In this document: piece by piece, positions 35,928 to 44,803 of the stretch
Position numbering within the stretch: position 1 is the stretch's first letter
How the letters are laid out: each line of letters starts with the position of its first letter
NCBI RefSeq assembly: GCF_900177665.1
Contig: NZ_FXAW01000010.1
Span: 110,769-174,768, forward strand
Length of the DNA: 64,000 bases
From: Marivirga sericea
Lineage (GTDB): Bacteria; Bacteroidota; Bacteroidia; Cytophagales; Cyclobacteriaceae
Direction: 5' to 3'
The notes under the pieces: model-generated
The model's database searches: none
Seen by the model: the letters and a program-made list of their open reading frames with translations, nothing else
Told to the model about the DNA's origin: nothing
Position numbers and translations under genes: made by a program

Positions 35928-37793
35928 TTATCTACCTAAATAAACCATTAAAATTGAAATGTCCGCTGGCGTTACGCCACTAATTCTTGATGCCTGTCCT
36001 AAAGTTTGAGGTCTAACCTTTCTAAACTTTTCTTTAGCTTCGGAGGATAGAGCTGGGATTTGATTAAAATCCAAGGTGTCTTTGATTTTCAGATCTTCAA
36101 GATTTTTCATTTTTTGTATTAACTGATTTTCTTTTTCTATATAGCTTTCGTATTTAATGTGAATCTGTGATGCTTCTATTACTTCCTTGCTGTAGCCATT
36201 AATCATTGTATTGAGTTCATCTTCTATTTGGCTGAGTTCAGTGAAACTTATCTCCGGTCTTTTTAAGATGTTATATGCATTAGTTTTTTCTTTAATGGGA
36301 GAGGAATTTACCTTAGAAAGATTAGTATTAACATGTTTGGGCGTAACTTTGTGAGATTTTAAGTTGGCCATAAAAGCATTCATATGTGATTGCTTTTCTT
36401 CAACGTATTCCATTCTCTCATCTGACGCTAACCCTAGCTTGTGACCTAAGGGTGTTAATCTAACATCCGCATTATCTTGCCTTAGGAGAATTCTATGTTC
36501 TGCTCTAGAGGTAAACATACGATATGGTTCGTCAGTGCCTTTATTGATTAGATCATCTATGAGAACACCTATGTAAGCTTCAGATCTAGTTAGAACAAAT
36601 GGGTCTTGGTTATTGATTTTCAGGTGGGCATTAATTCCGGCCATTAGTCCTTGGCAAGCAGCTTCTTCATATCCTGTAGTTCCATTAATTTGTCCAGCAA
36701 AGTATAGATTCTGTACCAATTTGGTCTCAAGTGTTGTTTTCAACTGAGTCGGAGGAAAGAAATCATATTCAATTGCATATCCTGGACGGAACATTTTAAC
36801 ATTTTTGAAACCCTCTATTTCTCGAATCGCTTTGTATTGAATGTCCTCTGGTAAGGAAGTGGAGAATCCATTAACGTAAACTTCTACAGTATCCCATCCT
36901 TCAGGTTCTACAAATATCTGGTGCCTGTTTCTTTCAGCAAATCGATTGATTTTGTCTTCTATTGAAGGGCAGTATCTTGGACCAAGGCCTTGTATGCGGC
37001 CGTTGAACATAGGTGATCTTTCAAATCCTTCCTCAAGAATTTCGTGTACAAGAGGATTTGTGTAGGTGATATGGCAGCTTCTTTGCTGTTCTAGGACTTT
37101 TGTTTCTTTAGAAAAGGAGAATTTCTCGGGCTGTGCGTCTCCTTTCTGCTCTTCTATTTTGCTATAATCTATAGATCTGCCATCGACTCTGGGAGGAGTA
37201 CCGGTTTTCATCCTACCTGATTCAAAGCCTAATTCTTCAAGTTGTTCAGTAATCCCTTTGGAAGCTCTTTCTGCCGATCGGCCGCCACCAAATTGTTTTT
37301 CACCAATGTGTATTAAGCCATTGAGGAAGGTCCCATTGGTTAGAACAACAGCCTTAGCTTTTATCTTGAGCCCCATACTAGTTTCAATGCCGACAACTCT
37401 TTGGTCTTCTACAATGATTCCAGCAACCATTTCTTGCCAAAAATCAAGGTTAGGGATTCTTTCGAGTTGTAGCCTCCATTCTTCCGCAAAGCGCATTCTA
37501 TCGTTTTGGGTTCTAGGGCTCCACATTGCAGGGCCTTTAGATTTGTTCAGCATTCTGAATTGAATCATGGATTTGTCTGCTATTATCCCGGAGTAGCCCC
37601 CTAAGGCATCGATCTCTCGCACGATCTGCCCTTTTGCTACACCGCCAACAGCAGGATTGCATGACATTTGAGCAATGGTATTCATATTCATAGTGGCTAA
37701 GAGAACTTTGGATCCCATGTTCGCTGCAGCTGCAGCTGCTTCGCATCCTGCATGACCCCCTCCTACTACTATTAAATCGTAATCTTGAAACAT
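35928..37793 (-). CDS. mnmG: tRNA uridine-5-carboxymethylaminomethyl modification enzyme MnmG (GidA)
   Basis: FAD protein that with MnmE and tetrahydrofolate adds the carboxymethylaminomethyl group to U34 of certain tRNAs. Start ATG 37793 (MFQDYDLIVVGGGHAG) is chosen; an upstream ATG would translate through a parS palindrome and lacks family similarity. The 621 residues contain the FAD motif GGGHAGCEAA (near 9-18), PAVGGVAKGQIVREIDALGG, the two MnmG signatures GPRYCPSIEDK and the conserved C-terminal helical domain (VRPQTLGQASRISGVTPADIS). mnmG beside oriC and parS is a widespread bacterial arrangement. Two parS sites lie in its upstream region. Confidence 0.97.
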   Translation of the reverse strand: MFQDYDLIVVGGGHAGCEAAAAAANMGSKVLLATMNMNTIAQMSCNPAVGGVAKGQIVREIDALGGYSGIIADKSMIQFRMLNKSKGPAMWSPRTQNDRMRFAEEWRLQLERIPNLDFWQEMVAGIIVEDQRVVGIETSMGLKIKAKAVVLTNGTFLNGLIHIGEKQFGGGRSAERASKGITEQLEELGFESGRMKTGTPPRVDGRSIDYSKIEEQKGDAQPEKFSFSKETKVLEQQRSCHITYTNPLVHEILEEGFERSPMFNGRIQGLGPRYCPSIEDKINRFAERNRHQIFVEPEGWDTVEVYVNGFSTSLPEDIQYKAIREIEGFKNVKMFRPGYAIEYDFFPPTQLKTTLETKLVQNLYFAGQINGTTGYEEAACQGLMAGINAHLKINNQDPFVLTRSEAYIGVLIDDLINKGTDEPYRMFTSRAEHRILLRQDNADVRLTPLGHKLGLASDERMEYVEEKQSHMNAFMANLKSHKVTPKHVNTNLSKVNSSPIKEKTNAYNILKRPEISFTELSQIEDELNTMINGYSKEVIEASQIHIKYESYIEKENQLIQKMKNLEDLKIKDTLDFNQIPALSSEAKEKFRKVRPQTLGQASRISGVTPADISILMVYLGR

Positions 37794-37812
37794 ATTAATA
37801 TCATATTGATAG

Positions 37813-37828
37813 TGTTCCACGTGGAACA
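37813..37828. promoter_or_regulatory. parS centromere site 1
   Basis: TGTTCCACGTGGAACA, a perfect 16-bp palindrome matching the chromosomal ParB-binding parS consensus. The palindrome extends to 37811-37830. It lies about 20 bp upstream of the mnmG start. Confidence 0.88.
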
Positions 37829-37858
37829 CTGGATTTCTACTTTTGGTTTTATAGTAAC

Positions 37859-37874
37859 TGTTCCACGTGGAACA
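37859..37874. promoter_or_regulatory. parS centromere site 2
   Basis: Second TGTTCCACGTGGAACA, a perfect palindrome extending to 37856-37877, 30 bp from the first site and next to the end of ybeY. Two tandem sites would nucleate ParB spreading near the origin. Confidence 0.88.
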
Positions 37875-37883
37875 GTTTAATAT

Positions 37884-38306
37884 TTATAATAATGTTAAGG
37901 CTTTATTTTCCGCCAATCTCATTTCCTTCTTTTCACTCTCTGTTTTATCTTTGAATCCGAGGAGATGTAGCAATCCGTGTGCCATAACTCTATTAAGTTC
38001 TTCTACCATTTCGATTTTTAAGTTCTTTGCATTTTCTCTTACTCGATCCACACTAATAAATATATCAGATGCTAAGGCATTATCGTTTTCTTCTTTCATA
38101 TCGAATGTGATGATATCTGTATAGGTATCATGATTTAGGTATTCTAGATTGATTTTATGCAAGTAATCATCAGAACAGAAGACATAGTTAAGCTCTTTAA
38201 TCTGGTGATTATATTGAAAGGCTAGCTCTTCCAGCCAAGCTTTTTGTTTTTTTAGCTTTCTTAAATCAATTTGACAGTCCTCTTTAAAAAAGTAAATTTC
38301 ACTCAT
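37884..38306 (-). CDS. ybeY: Endoribonuclease YbeY (rRNA maturation factor)
   Basis: Small metallo-RNase for 16S rRNA 3' maturation and 70S quality control, 140 residues. The central TYTDIITFDM matches the family TDVLSFP-like strand and the zinc motif is HGLLHLLGFKDKTESE with His110 and His114. The third ligand position, His in the textbook HGxLHLxGxDH, is replaced by the sequence KDK (Asp120), a variant I believe common in Bacteroidota. Start overlaps the stop of the ATP-binding gene by one base. Member of the minus-strand series from DUF4175 to mnmG. Confidence 0.92.
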   Translation of the reverse strand: MSEIYFFKEDCQIDLRKLKKQKAWLEELAFQYNHQIKELNYVFCSDDYLHKINLEYLNHDTYTDIITFDMKEENDNALASDIFISVDRVRENAKNLKIEMVEELNRVMAHGLLHLLGFKDKTESEKKEMRLAENKALTLL

Positions 38307-38707
38307 TAGCTGATGTAAAAACTGAGTTTGACCTGTTTGCCGTCTTGTTCAAAGCTTAATTCATCGCTCAGCGCTTTCATGAGAAAAATTCCTCTCCCGC
38401 CTGGTTTGTCGATATTTTCTGGTGCTGTAGGGTCAGGGAGTGAATTGTAATCAAATCCTGCTCCTTCGTCCGAAACTCTGAAGACAATAGTGTTGTCTTC
38501 CATATTTAAACTAAGAAAAACATTTTTGTCTTTTTGGCTTTCGTTACCGTGTAGGATAGCATTGTTGACAGACTCGGTTACTGCTATCATGATATTGCCG
38601 TAAATGTCATCATTCAAATCAAACTTTTCTTTTGCATTGTCAATAAAGCTCTCAACTATTCTGATATTCTCGCTGAGAGATGGAATGCTTATACTGATTT
38701 CACTCAT
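38306..38707 (-). CDS. RsbW-like ATP-binding (anti-sigma/serine kinase) protein
   Basis: GHKL-fold single-domain protein of 133 residues: N box ESVNNAILHGNE, G1 box DEGAGFDYN, G2 box GGRGIFLMKALSD. RsbW-type proteins phosphorylate anti-anti-sigma STAS partners or bind sigma factors. No STAS partner is adjacent, but a possible STAS-like protein occurs at 12570. The start overlaps the end of the DUF4175 gene as ATGA (38704-38707) and its stop abuts ybeY, so translation of all three is coupled. The physiological partner is unknown. Confidence 0.87.
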   Translation of the reverse strand: MSEISISIPSLSENIRIVESFIDNAKEKFDLNDDIYGNIMIAVTESVNNAILHGNESQKDKNVFLSLNMEDNTIVFRVSDEGAGFDYNSLPDPTAPENIDKPGGRGIFLMKALSDELSFEQDGKQVKLSFYIS

Positions 38708-41700
38708 CGTATTAGGTTTTCTTTAGATTTTAATCGATTGTAATATTTGTTAATTTCATTTTTATAGTAAGGTGTAAAATTGGGCGGGACATTTCGAAGT
38801 TGCTCAATTTCCTTTTCCTTTTCTTTTATATACTCTTCAAATGCATTTGGGATTCGCTTTCGTTCATATTCTGTAGCGGTTTCTGCTTTTCTTTCATCTT
38901 TTTCTTCTTGTTCCTCTCTTGCTTTTTCTGATTCGAGTAGATGAGTAACAATTTTTTGTTGGCGCTCTATTAATTGCTGATTTATTCTTTTGTTGACAAG
39001 CTCTTCTTCTATTTTCTCCATTTCTTTGGTGATGTCTCCTGCGGATCCTCCGTTTTCTTGACCTTGTTCTTGACCGTCCTTACCCATTTGCTTTTGAAGT
39101 TCTTCCATCATTTTACGGATTTTGGCTTGTTCCGCAGCTAATTCTCCAAGCTTTTCAGAAAACTGCCTTCCTTGCTTTTGTCCTTCGCTAAGTTGTTGTG
39201 TTTTTTGATTGAGCGACTTTTGCATTTCTGACATGCTCGGGGTTTGCTGGTTCCCTTGTGATTGCTGTCCCATGCCCATGGATGATTGCATTTGCATTTG
39301 CATTTGTTCTAGAACATCATCCAACATGAGTGCTAGATTGTTCATGGCAGTCATTGCAAACTGTTGCTCTCCTATTGCTTTGCCAGTTTCTCTTTCTGTC
39401 AATGCTTTAATACTAGCCTTCATGGATCCGTTCATTTGATCAAGTTCCTTATTGATGAAGTTTTTCAATTGGAAGACACGTTCAGCTAATGCAGATAGGC
39501 TATCTTCTATGATTTTTGCGTCATCTTGCATAGCTAATTGCTTTTCTGATAAAGAGATGAAGCGAGGATCACTAGGATTTACTTCCCTAAAGTTTGTCAT
39601 AAGCTGTTCTTGTCTGAAGGATAGCTTCAATAGATTGTCAACAATATTTCGTAAGTCGTCAATGTTTTCCTGAAGAGCCTCCATTTCCATACTCATTTCC
39701 ATAGAAGATAGCATCTCTGACATTTTCTTCATTTCTTCTGCAGACTTTTGTTGCTTCTGGCTTGCACCACTTTTATTGTTTTCTTGAATTTCTTGTAGGC
39801 TGTTTTGCTGACTTAAATCAATTTCACTTTCCTGTTCTTTGGTGTCTTGAAGTTGATTTGGTTGCTTTAGTGATTGATTGCGTTCTTCAATTTCTCTTAG
39901 ATCTTCTTGCAAATCTTTGAAATCTTCCGTCACCTCTTTTTGCTTTTGTAAGGCTTCCTGCTGTTCCTTTTCCGAATCGAACTTGTTGTTGATCGATTCT
40001 TTTTCAGGGTCCTCGTTGTTTTGTTCGGGAGGAGAAGAGTTTTGCTCAGCTTTGTTTTCTTCAGCTAAGGCTTTTTGTTCCTTTTCGAGTTCCTTGAACT
40101 TCTCTCCCACCTGCTTCATGTCGTACTGGATTTCCATTCTTTTGAAAAGCTCCATTAAACGTTCCATTTCTTTTAGCTTATTTTTTTCTTGCTTCTTTAG
40201 ATCTTCAACAGATTCTCGAAATTGATCTGATTCGTTTTGTTCTTCTAATAGAGATTTGATCTTGTCCATTAACTCTTCATTTTCATCCTGAAGCATTTCT
40301 TCCATTAAGCTTTCGAGTTGTTTTGATTTTTCTTCCAATTGAGAATCTTGCTTATTGAATCGATCTCTCTTTGCTCTATTTTTTGCTAGTTCGTTTTTAA
40401 TTCGTTCTAGGTCTTGCCTTCGGTTTTCTCTCTTCTGAAAGATTTCTTCTATCAACTTTTTGTCCTCCCAATCTAAATTCCTTTTCGTCTTCAGAATTTC
40501 TTCTAATTCTTCAAGTTGTCTATTTGCTTTTAACGTAGATTCAATGCTCTTATCTAACTGATTTTCAGCGGATTGACTTGTATTTTTAATTTCTTCTTCT
40601 ATTGCTTTTTCGTCTGGTAATTTAAAGCTGTAAACATTACTGTTTGAATATTTAGCTCCATTTACACCATCATTGTCGGCAACCTGAACATAATATTCTA
40701 GCGTTGCATCGCTGTCCTGCAAAAGAGAATCAACTTGCCATAGTTTAAAATATTTCTGATTGGGTACTTTTTTATCAAGCGGGAGAGGGATGGATCCCTT
40801 CTCTATTGATTGCCCATTCTTAATTGTATTGTAAACTATCCTTAACTGTGAAAATCCGTAGTCATCACTAATTTCACCAGCAAGGGCTACCTGTCTATAA
40901 TAAGTACTATCGTTGATAGGATTAAGTGTTATTTCAGGGTACTTGTCTTTGATAACTTCAATTGAGTAGTTTATATTTTGATTGTAATTTGCTTCAATAT
41001 TGTTTAAGCGTAGTTGGTAGTTGGAGCTTTTGCTAATTGTTTTAGATAGGTTAAATGTGTTTGAGTTAATTTTTTCAAATAAAGATGAATTTTCTAAGAT
41101 AGTAAAAGAAATTTGGTCGCTTGAGTTGCTTTTTATTAGCCAGGTCGCTTGTGTGCCTTCCGGAACGATAAGGTTCCCGGAATTACTAATTCTTTCGGTT
41201 TTGGTGCCTATGTAATCAGGATAATCTAGTGTGATATTCATATCCTGAACTTTTGGCTTTTCATAGACCATGATCTGGTAATTTTCGGAATAGAATCCTG
41301 CTGCCTCTAAGCGGAAATTTAATTTGTTCTGGATATTCTTTATTACAAATTGATATTCGTTGGCAGAGATTTTCTCTAATTTCTGTTTTATACCCTCTTT
41401 ATTAATAAAGAGCTCATTCGGTAATTCATTGCCTTCGAGTTTTGCTTTGAGACTGAAATTTTCACCTTTAAATCCTTTCAAATCTTCATTTTCAATGGAA
41501 AATGTAAAAGGCGCTGTTGGGATGAATTCTTCATTAAACTTAATGATTCTATAGCTACCCTCTGTAATCATATTAGGGGCAAACATGAGAATTAGGGCAA
41601 TAATTAGGGAGGGAACTACAACATAAGGCACATAGCCTGCATTGGCATTTTTAATGCTGATACTGTCTCTAAAGTCTAATACAGAAATCTTTTCATATTT

Positions 41701-42102
41701 TTGATTAATACTTGCTGAAATCAAACTGTTTTCACGTGTAGTTAATTCATTTAACTGTATGATATTGAGGAGCTTATCACTTATTTCAGGAAAAAAATTA
41801 CCGATCTGCTTGGCAGCCTCTTTATCGCTCAAGTGTTGCCCATTTTGCAAAAGATGGAATACAGGAAAAGCAATGTATTTAATTAGGAAATAGAAAATAC
41901 TAATCGAGGCTACAGTAAAAATGACAGTTCTGGCTGAACTATTCATTTGGAACTGATACTCTAGCCAGCTGGAGATCAGCAAAACAAATAAGAAAAAAGC
42001 GACATTATATATTAAGCCCTTTACTATTTTATTTAAATAGTATTTGCGCTTATAAGCTTGAAGCTTTTTAAGAATTTCCGCTATGTTGCTGTTTTGCTTC
42101 AC
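38704..42102 (-). CDS. DUF4175 family membrane protein with giant coiled-coil tail
   Basis: Inner-membrane protein of 1132 residues. Three transmembrane segments (about 22-45, 58-80, 152-172) are followed by a periplasmic beta-rich DUF4175 region (about 180-500). A very long Lys/Glu/Gln-rich coiled coil then runs from about 520 to the end, including MQMQMQSSMGMGQQSQGNQQ and KEKEIEQLRN. The family is typical of Bacteroidota and some Alphaproteobacteria; function is unknown. Strong acidic and basic alternation gives the opposite strand long open frames that are not genes. First gene of the ATPase-ybeY-mnmG series. Confidence 0.9.
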   Translation of the reverse strand: MKQNSNIAEILKKLQAYKRKYYLNKIVKGLIYNVAFFLFVLLISSWLEYQFQMNSSARTVIFTVASISIFYFLIKYIAFPVFHLLQNGQHLSDKEAAKQIGNFFPEISDKLLNIIQLNELTTRENSLISASINQKYEKISVLDFRDSISIKNANAGYVPYVVVPSLIIALILMFAPNMITEGSYRIIKFNEEFIPTAPFTFSIENEDLKGFKGENFSLKAKLEGNELPNELFINKEGIKQKLEKISANEYQFVIKNIQNKLNFRLEAAGFYSENYQIMVYEKPKVQDMNITLDYPDYIGTKTERISNSGNLIVPEGTQATWLIKSNSSDQISFTILENSSLFEKINSNTFNLSKTISKSSNYQLRLNNIEANYNQNINYSIEVIKDKYPEITLNPINDSTYYRQVALAGEISDDYGFSQLRIVYNTIKNGQSIEKGSIPLPLDKKVPNQKYFKLWQVDSLLQDSDATLEYYVQVADNDGVNGAKYSNSNVYSFKLPDEKAIEEEIKNTSQSAENQLDKSIESTLKANRQLEELEEILKTKRNLDWEDKKLIEEIFQKRENRRQDLERIKNELAKNRAKRDRFNKQDSQLEEKSKQLESLMEEMLQDENEELMDKIKSLLEEQNESDQFRESVEDLKKQEKNKLKEMERLMELFKRMEIQYDMKQVGEKFKELEKEQKALAEENKAEQNSSPPEQNNEDPEKESINNKFDSEKEQQEALQKQKEVTEDFKDLQEDLREIEERNQSLKQPNQLQDTKEQESEIDLSQQNSLQEIQENNKSGASQKQQKSAEEMKKMSEMLSSMEMSMEMEALQENIDDLRNIVDNLLKLSFRQEQLMTNFREVNPSDPRFISLSEKQLAMQDDAKIIEDSLSALAERVFQLKNFINKELDQMNGSMKASIKALTERETGKAIGEQQFAMTAMNNLALMLDDVLEQMQMQMQSSMGMGQQSQGNQQTPSMSEMQKSLNQKTQQLSEGQKQGRQFSEKLGELAAEQAKIRKMMEELQKQMGKDGQEQGQENGGSAGDITKEMEKIEEELVNKRINQQLIERQQKIVTHLLESEKAREEQEEKDERKAETATEYERKRIPNAFEEYIKEKEKEIEQLRNVPPNFTPYYKNEINKYYNRLKSKENLIR

Positions 42103-42153
42103 TTCAGTAGTAACGGGAATTTTAAAACAATGATTTCCAATCTTTTATCATCT

Positions 42154-42921
42154 CTATGAAACATTCAATTCAATTTTTACCGGGCAATGATCAGAATGTT
42201 TGACTTCTTGTAAAATATCAGCAGATTTAAGTTTATTAACCAGATTTTCTGAAAGCATATGATAATCAATTCTCCAACCCTTATTTCGTTCTCTGGCTGC
42301 AGAGCGATAACTCCACCAGCTATATTGGTCGGGCTTTTTGTTTAAATATCTGAAAGAATCAATAAAGCCATCACTTAAGAAGTCTGTCATCCATTCGCGT
42401 TCTTCTGGTAAAAATCCGGAGCTATTTTTATTTCTTACAGGATCATGAATGTCTATGGCTTGGTGGCATATATTGTAATCTCCACATATCAACAGATTAG
42501 GGATAGTTTTCTTTAGTTCTTGAATGTAGCTCCGAAAATCTGTTAACCATTGCATTTTGAAGTTTTGACGAGGATCACCACTGGAACCACTAGGCATATA
42601 AGTGCAGAGTACAGAAAAATCATTAAAATCAGCTCTTATCACTCTTCCTTCTCTATCATACTGTTCCATACCACAACCAATTTCCACATTATTAGGTTTT
42701 AATTTAGTGAAAATGCCTACACCACTATAGCCTTTCTTTTCCGCAGAATGCCAATAGATTTGATATCCTAGATCTTCAAAAATAGATGTATCAATTTGGT
42801 CTATATTGGCTTTAAGTTCTTGAACACAAAAGATATCCGGCTGTTCTGTTTTAAGCCAATCGCTTAATCCTTTGCGTTCAGCTGCGCGGATTCCATTTAC
42901 ATTATAAGAAATGATCTTCAT
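42154..42921 (-). CDS. xth: Exodeoxyribonuclease III
   Basis: AP endonuclease / 3'-5' exonuclease of base-excision repair, 255 residues, Mg-dependent. Motifs: SYNVNGIRAA, FCVQELKA (metal Glu), YSGVGIF, ICGDYNICH (catalytic Asp/Asn) and HSDHCPVKIEL (catalytic His). Length is normal. Followed at the 5' side by a small hypothetical and AhpD-like gene in the same direction with short gaps, so possibly one operon for DNA and oxidative damage. Confidence 0.95.
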   Translation of the reverse strand: MKIISYNVNGIRAAERKGLSDWLKTEQPDIFCVQELKANIDQIDTSIFEDLGYQIYWHSAEKKGYSGVGIFTKLKPNNVEIGCGMEQYDREGRVIRADFNDFSVLCTYMPSGSSGDPRQNFKMQWLTDFRSYIQELKKTIPNLLICGDYNICHQAIDIHDPVRNKNSSGFLPEEREWMTDFLSDGFIDSFRYLNKKPDQYSWWSYRSAARERNKGWRIDYHMLSENLVNKLKSADILQEVKHSDHCPVKIELNVS

Positions 42922-42938
42922 ATTATAATAATGCCTAA

Positions 42939-43298
42939 TTAAAATTCTAAACCAATTTCTTGCTCAAAATACTCAATAACATGCATCTTAAGCAATTTTT
43001 CTTGTTCTAATAAATCAAAATGCGGAAGATTTTTAATGGCCTTCCAATGTGGCCATCCATTTTCATCCATTCCTTCCAGCTCGTAAAAGCCTGAAAGACT
43101 TAATACTTTGCAAATGGCAATATGCATTAAATCTTGCTTTTCTTCTTTACTAAAAGTATGCGGACCTTTCCCAAGCTCTTGAACTCCTATTAAAAAAAGA
43201 ATGGCATTTAAATCCTTTGGTTTTCGGCCGACAGAATCTTTTAAGGTTAACCTTAATGCTTGCCATCTTCTTTCAAGATCAAGATCTTTTTTAATCAT
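42939..43298 (-). CDS. Conserved hypothetical protein
   Basis: Soluble 119-residue helical protein of no recognised domain; conserved-looking segments are RRWQALRLTLKDSVGRKPKDLN, of which I quote only the core KDSVGRKPKDL, and GWPHWKAIKNLPHFDLLEQE. It overlaps the AhpD-like gene by 8 bp and precedes xth by 18 bp, so it belongs to a three-gene unit that probably deals with oxidative stress. The role is unknown. Confidence 0.75.
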   Translation of the reverse strand: MIKKDLDLERRWQALRLTLKDSVGRKPKDLNAILFLIGVQELGKGPHTFSKEEKQDLMHIAICKVLSLSGFYELEGMDENGWPHWKAIKNLPHFDLLEQEKLLKMHVIEYFEQEIGLEF

Positions 43299-43641
43299 TC
43301 CCGTTTTCTTTCAAATATTCCCAATATTCAACTGCTCTTCTTAAATGAGGAATTACAATTGTTCCGCCAATTAGGTTTGCTATAGAAAACACTTCAAAAA
43401 CCTGCTCCTCTGTTACACCTAATTCGAAGCATTTACCTAGGTGATAGCGAACACAGTCATCACAACGTAACACCATGGATGACGAGAGACCAATCATTTC
43501 CTTAGTCTTTTTGTCTACACTGCCTTCTGCGAAAGCATTCGTGTCCAAATTAAATATGCGCTTGAGGATCTTATTGTTGCTCCCCACGATCTTATCGTTC
43601 ATTTTTGCGCGATATTCATTGAATTCTTCTACTTTATTCAT
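43291..43641 (-). CDS. Carboxymuconolactone decarboxylase / AhpD-like protein
   Basis: 116 residues with the AhpD redox signature Cys60-Asp-Asp-Cys63 and His67 (LRCDDCVRYHLGK), within the all-helical CMD fold. AhpD-type proteins are thiol peroxidase partners; others act as decarboxylases, so the activity is not settled, but the CxxC...H motif favours a redox role. Divergent from comF with 54 bp between. First gene of the unit leading to xth. Confidence 0.88.
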   Translation of the reverse strand: MNKVEEFNEYRAKMNDKIVGSNNKILKRIFNLDTNAFAEGSVDKKTKEMIGLSSSMVLRCDDCVRYHLGKCFELGVTEEQVFEVFSIANLIGGTIVIPHLRRAVEYWEYLKENGND

Positions 43642-43695
43642 AAATTAAACCACTATCAATTGTGAAATCTAAATCAACCCGCAAAGTTAGCCGTT

Positions 43696-44403
43696 GTGAA
43701 CTTACGAAACCAAAACTTTCCCCTAATTGTATCAGATTTTCTATCATTATTTTTTCCTAATTACTGCACTGTCTGCAATTTAACACTGTCTAAGTCCGAA
43801 ACCTTAGTATGCAGTCATTGTTTTTCGCATCTCACTATTAGTAATCTGCACTTGGATCAACCTAATCAACTCCACAGACGCTTTTTTGATATCCCTAATT
43901 TGCAATATGCTATGACTTACACTTGGTTTCAAAAAGGCTCAGTAATCCAGCATTTTTTACATCAACTGAAGTATGAGGGAAACGAAGCCATTGGTGTTTT
44001 GTTGGGCGAAAAATATGGAGAAGAATTATCTTCTTATTTTCATAATGAGTGGGACCTCATAACGGCTGTACCTATTCATTTCAAAAAGGAAAGAAAGAGA
44101 GGTTACAACCAAAGTCATTGTATCGCTAGAGGAATGAGCAAAAGCATGCATATCCCATTTGTTCCTCTATTAGTGAAGTCAGTAAACCGAAAAAGTCAAA
44201 CTAAAAAACATAGAATTGAAAGATTTGATAATGTAGAATCCACTTTTCATCTAAAACGACCCCTTCATAAGCTAGAAGGAAAAAAAATATTGCTAGTAGA
44301 CGATGTAGTAACAACAGGAGCTACTTTGCAGGCGAGCAGTATTCCACTACAAAAAGCAGGTGCTATAGTATCTATTGCCACTATTTCTGCCACGCGTAAT
44401 TAA
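43696..44403 (+). CDS. comF: ComF-family phosphoribosyltransferase-like protein
   Basis: Competence-type protein, 235 residues. N-terminal double-CxxC zinc motif (Cys24, Cys27, Cys39, Cys42) and a type I phosphoribosyltransferase domain with the PRPP loop ILLVDDVVTTGAT (near 203). In naturally transformable bacteria ComF helps ssDNA uptake; outside them its role is unclear. Single gene. Confidence 0.9.
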   Translation: MNLRNQNFPLIVSDFLSLFFPNYCTVCNLTLSKSETLVCSHCFSHLTISNLHLDQPNQLHRRFFDIPNLQYAMTYTWFQKGSVIQHFLHQLKYEGNEAIGVLLGEKYGEELSSYFHNEWDLITAVPIHFKKERKRGYNQSHCIARGMSKSMHIPFVPLLVKSVNRKSQTKKHRIERFDNVESTFHLKRPLHKLEGKKILLVDDVVTTGATLQASSIPLQKAGAIVSIATISATRN

Positions 44404-44420
44404 AGTGAAATGACTACTTT

Positions 44421-44789
44421 TTATGATTTAATCTTGCTTAATAGCAAATCTTGGTGCTCTAGATATATAATTAGGTTTTCCAAAAGTATATCTGATCCTT
44501 CTTTATCATCTACTTGAGCTAGCACTTTTTCACACACTCGGTACAGGACCTGTCTTGAAGAGAGGTCTTGGCTCTTCGCAACTTTAATAATGAAGTCTGC
44601 TATTTCATTTTCATTTAAAGCACCTTCAGGCAGTTGGTCTAAGCGTTTAATTTCTGATTTTATAGCTTCAACCTCAGCTAATCTAGTAGGTTTTTTAGAT
44701 AAATAATCTTTGTCAGCTTCTCCACTTTCGGCTGGTTGATTCTTCATAAATTCATTTAAATCTTTTAAAGTATCTTTTTTCTTGGCCAT
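44421..44789 (-). CDS. Small charged partner of the ParA ATPase
   Basis: 122-residue soluble protein rich in Lys, Asp and Glu. The first 40 residues look disordered and basic (MAKKKDTLKDLNEFMKN), and the rest is helical (LAEVEAIKSEIKRL, DILLENLIIYLEHQDLLLSKI). The gene follows parA by 14 bp. Small partners in this position in plasmid and organelle-positioning systems (ParB, McdB) stimulate the ATPase or link it to cargo; here that is inferred from position only. No DNA-binding motif is evident. Confidence 0.7.
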   Translation of the reverse strand: MAKKKDTLKDLNEFMKNQPAESGEADKDYLSKKPTRLAEVEAIKSEIKRLDQLPEGALNENEIADFIIKVAKSQDLSSRQVLYRVCEKVLAQVDDKEGSDILLENLIIYLEHQDLLLSKIKS

Positions 44790-44803
44790 AGTTCCTCAAA
44801 GGG

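Noticed and set aside
37794..37829. Upstream ATG as the start of mnmG
   Set aside because: It would translate through the parS palindrome and adds residues not seen in MnmG.
33194..38000. GC-skew switch at the candidate origin
   Set aside because: By eye the + strand changes from C-rich to more G-rich across about 33-38 kb, but the change does not persist further right and I cannot compute it; not used as evidence.
38704..42102. Long open frames on the + strand across the DUF4175 gene
   Set aside because: They are antisense to a Lys/Glu/Gln-rich coiled coil whose composition removes stop codons; no motif or signal supports them as genes.
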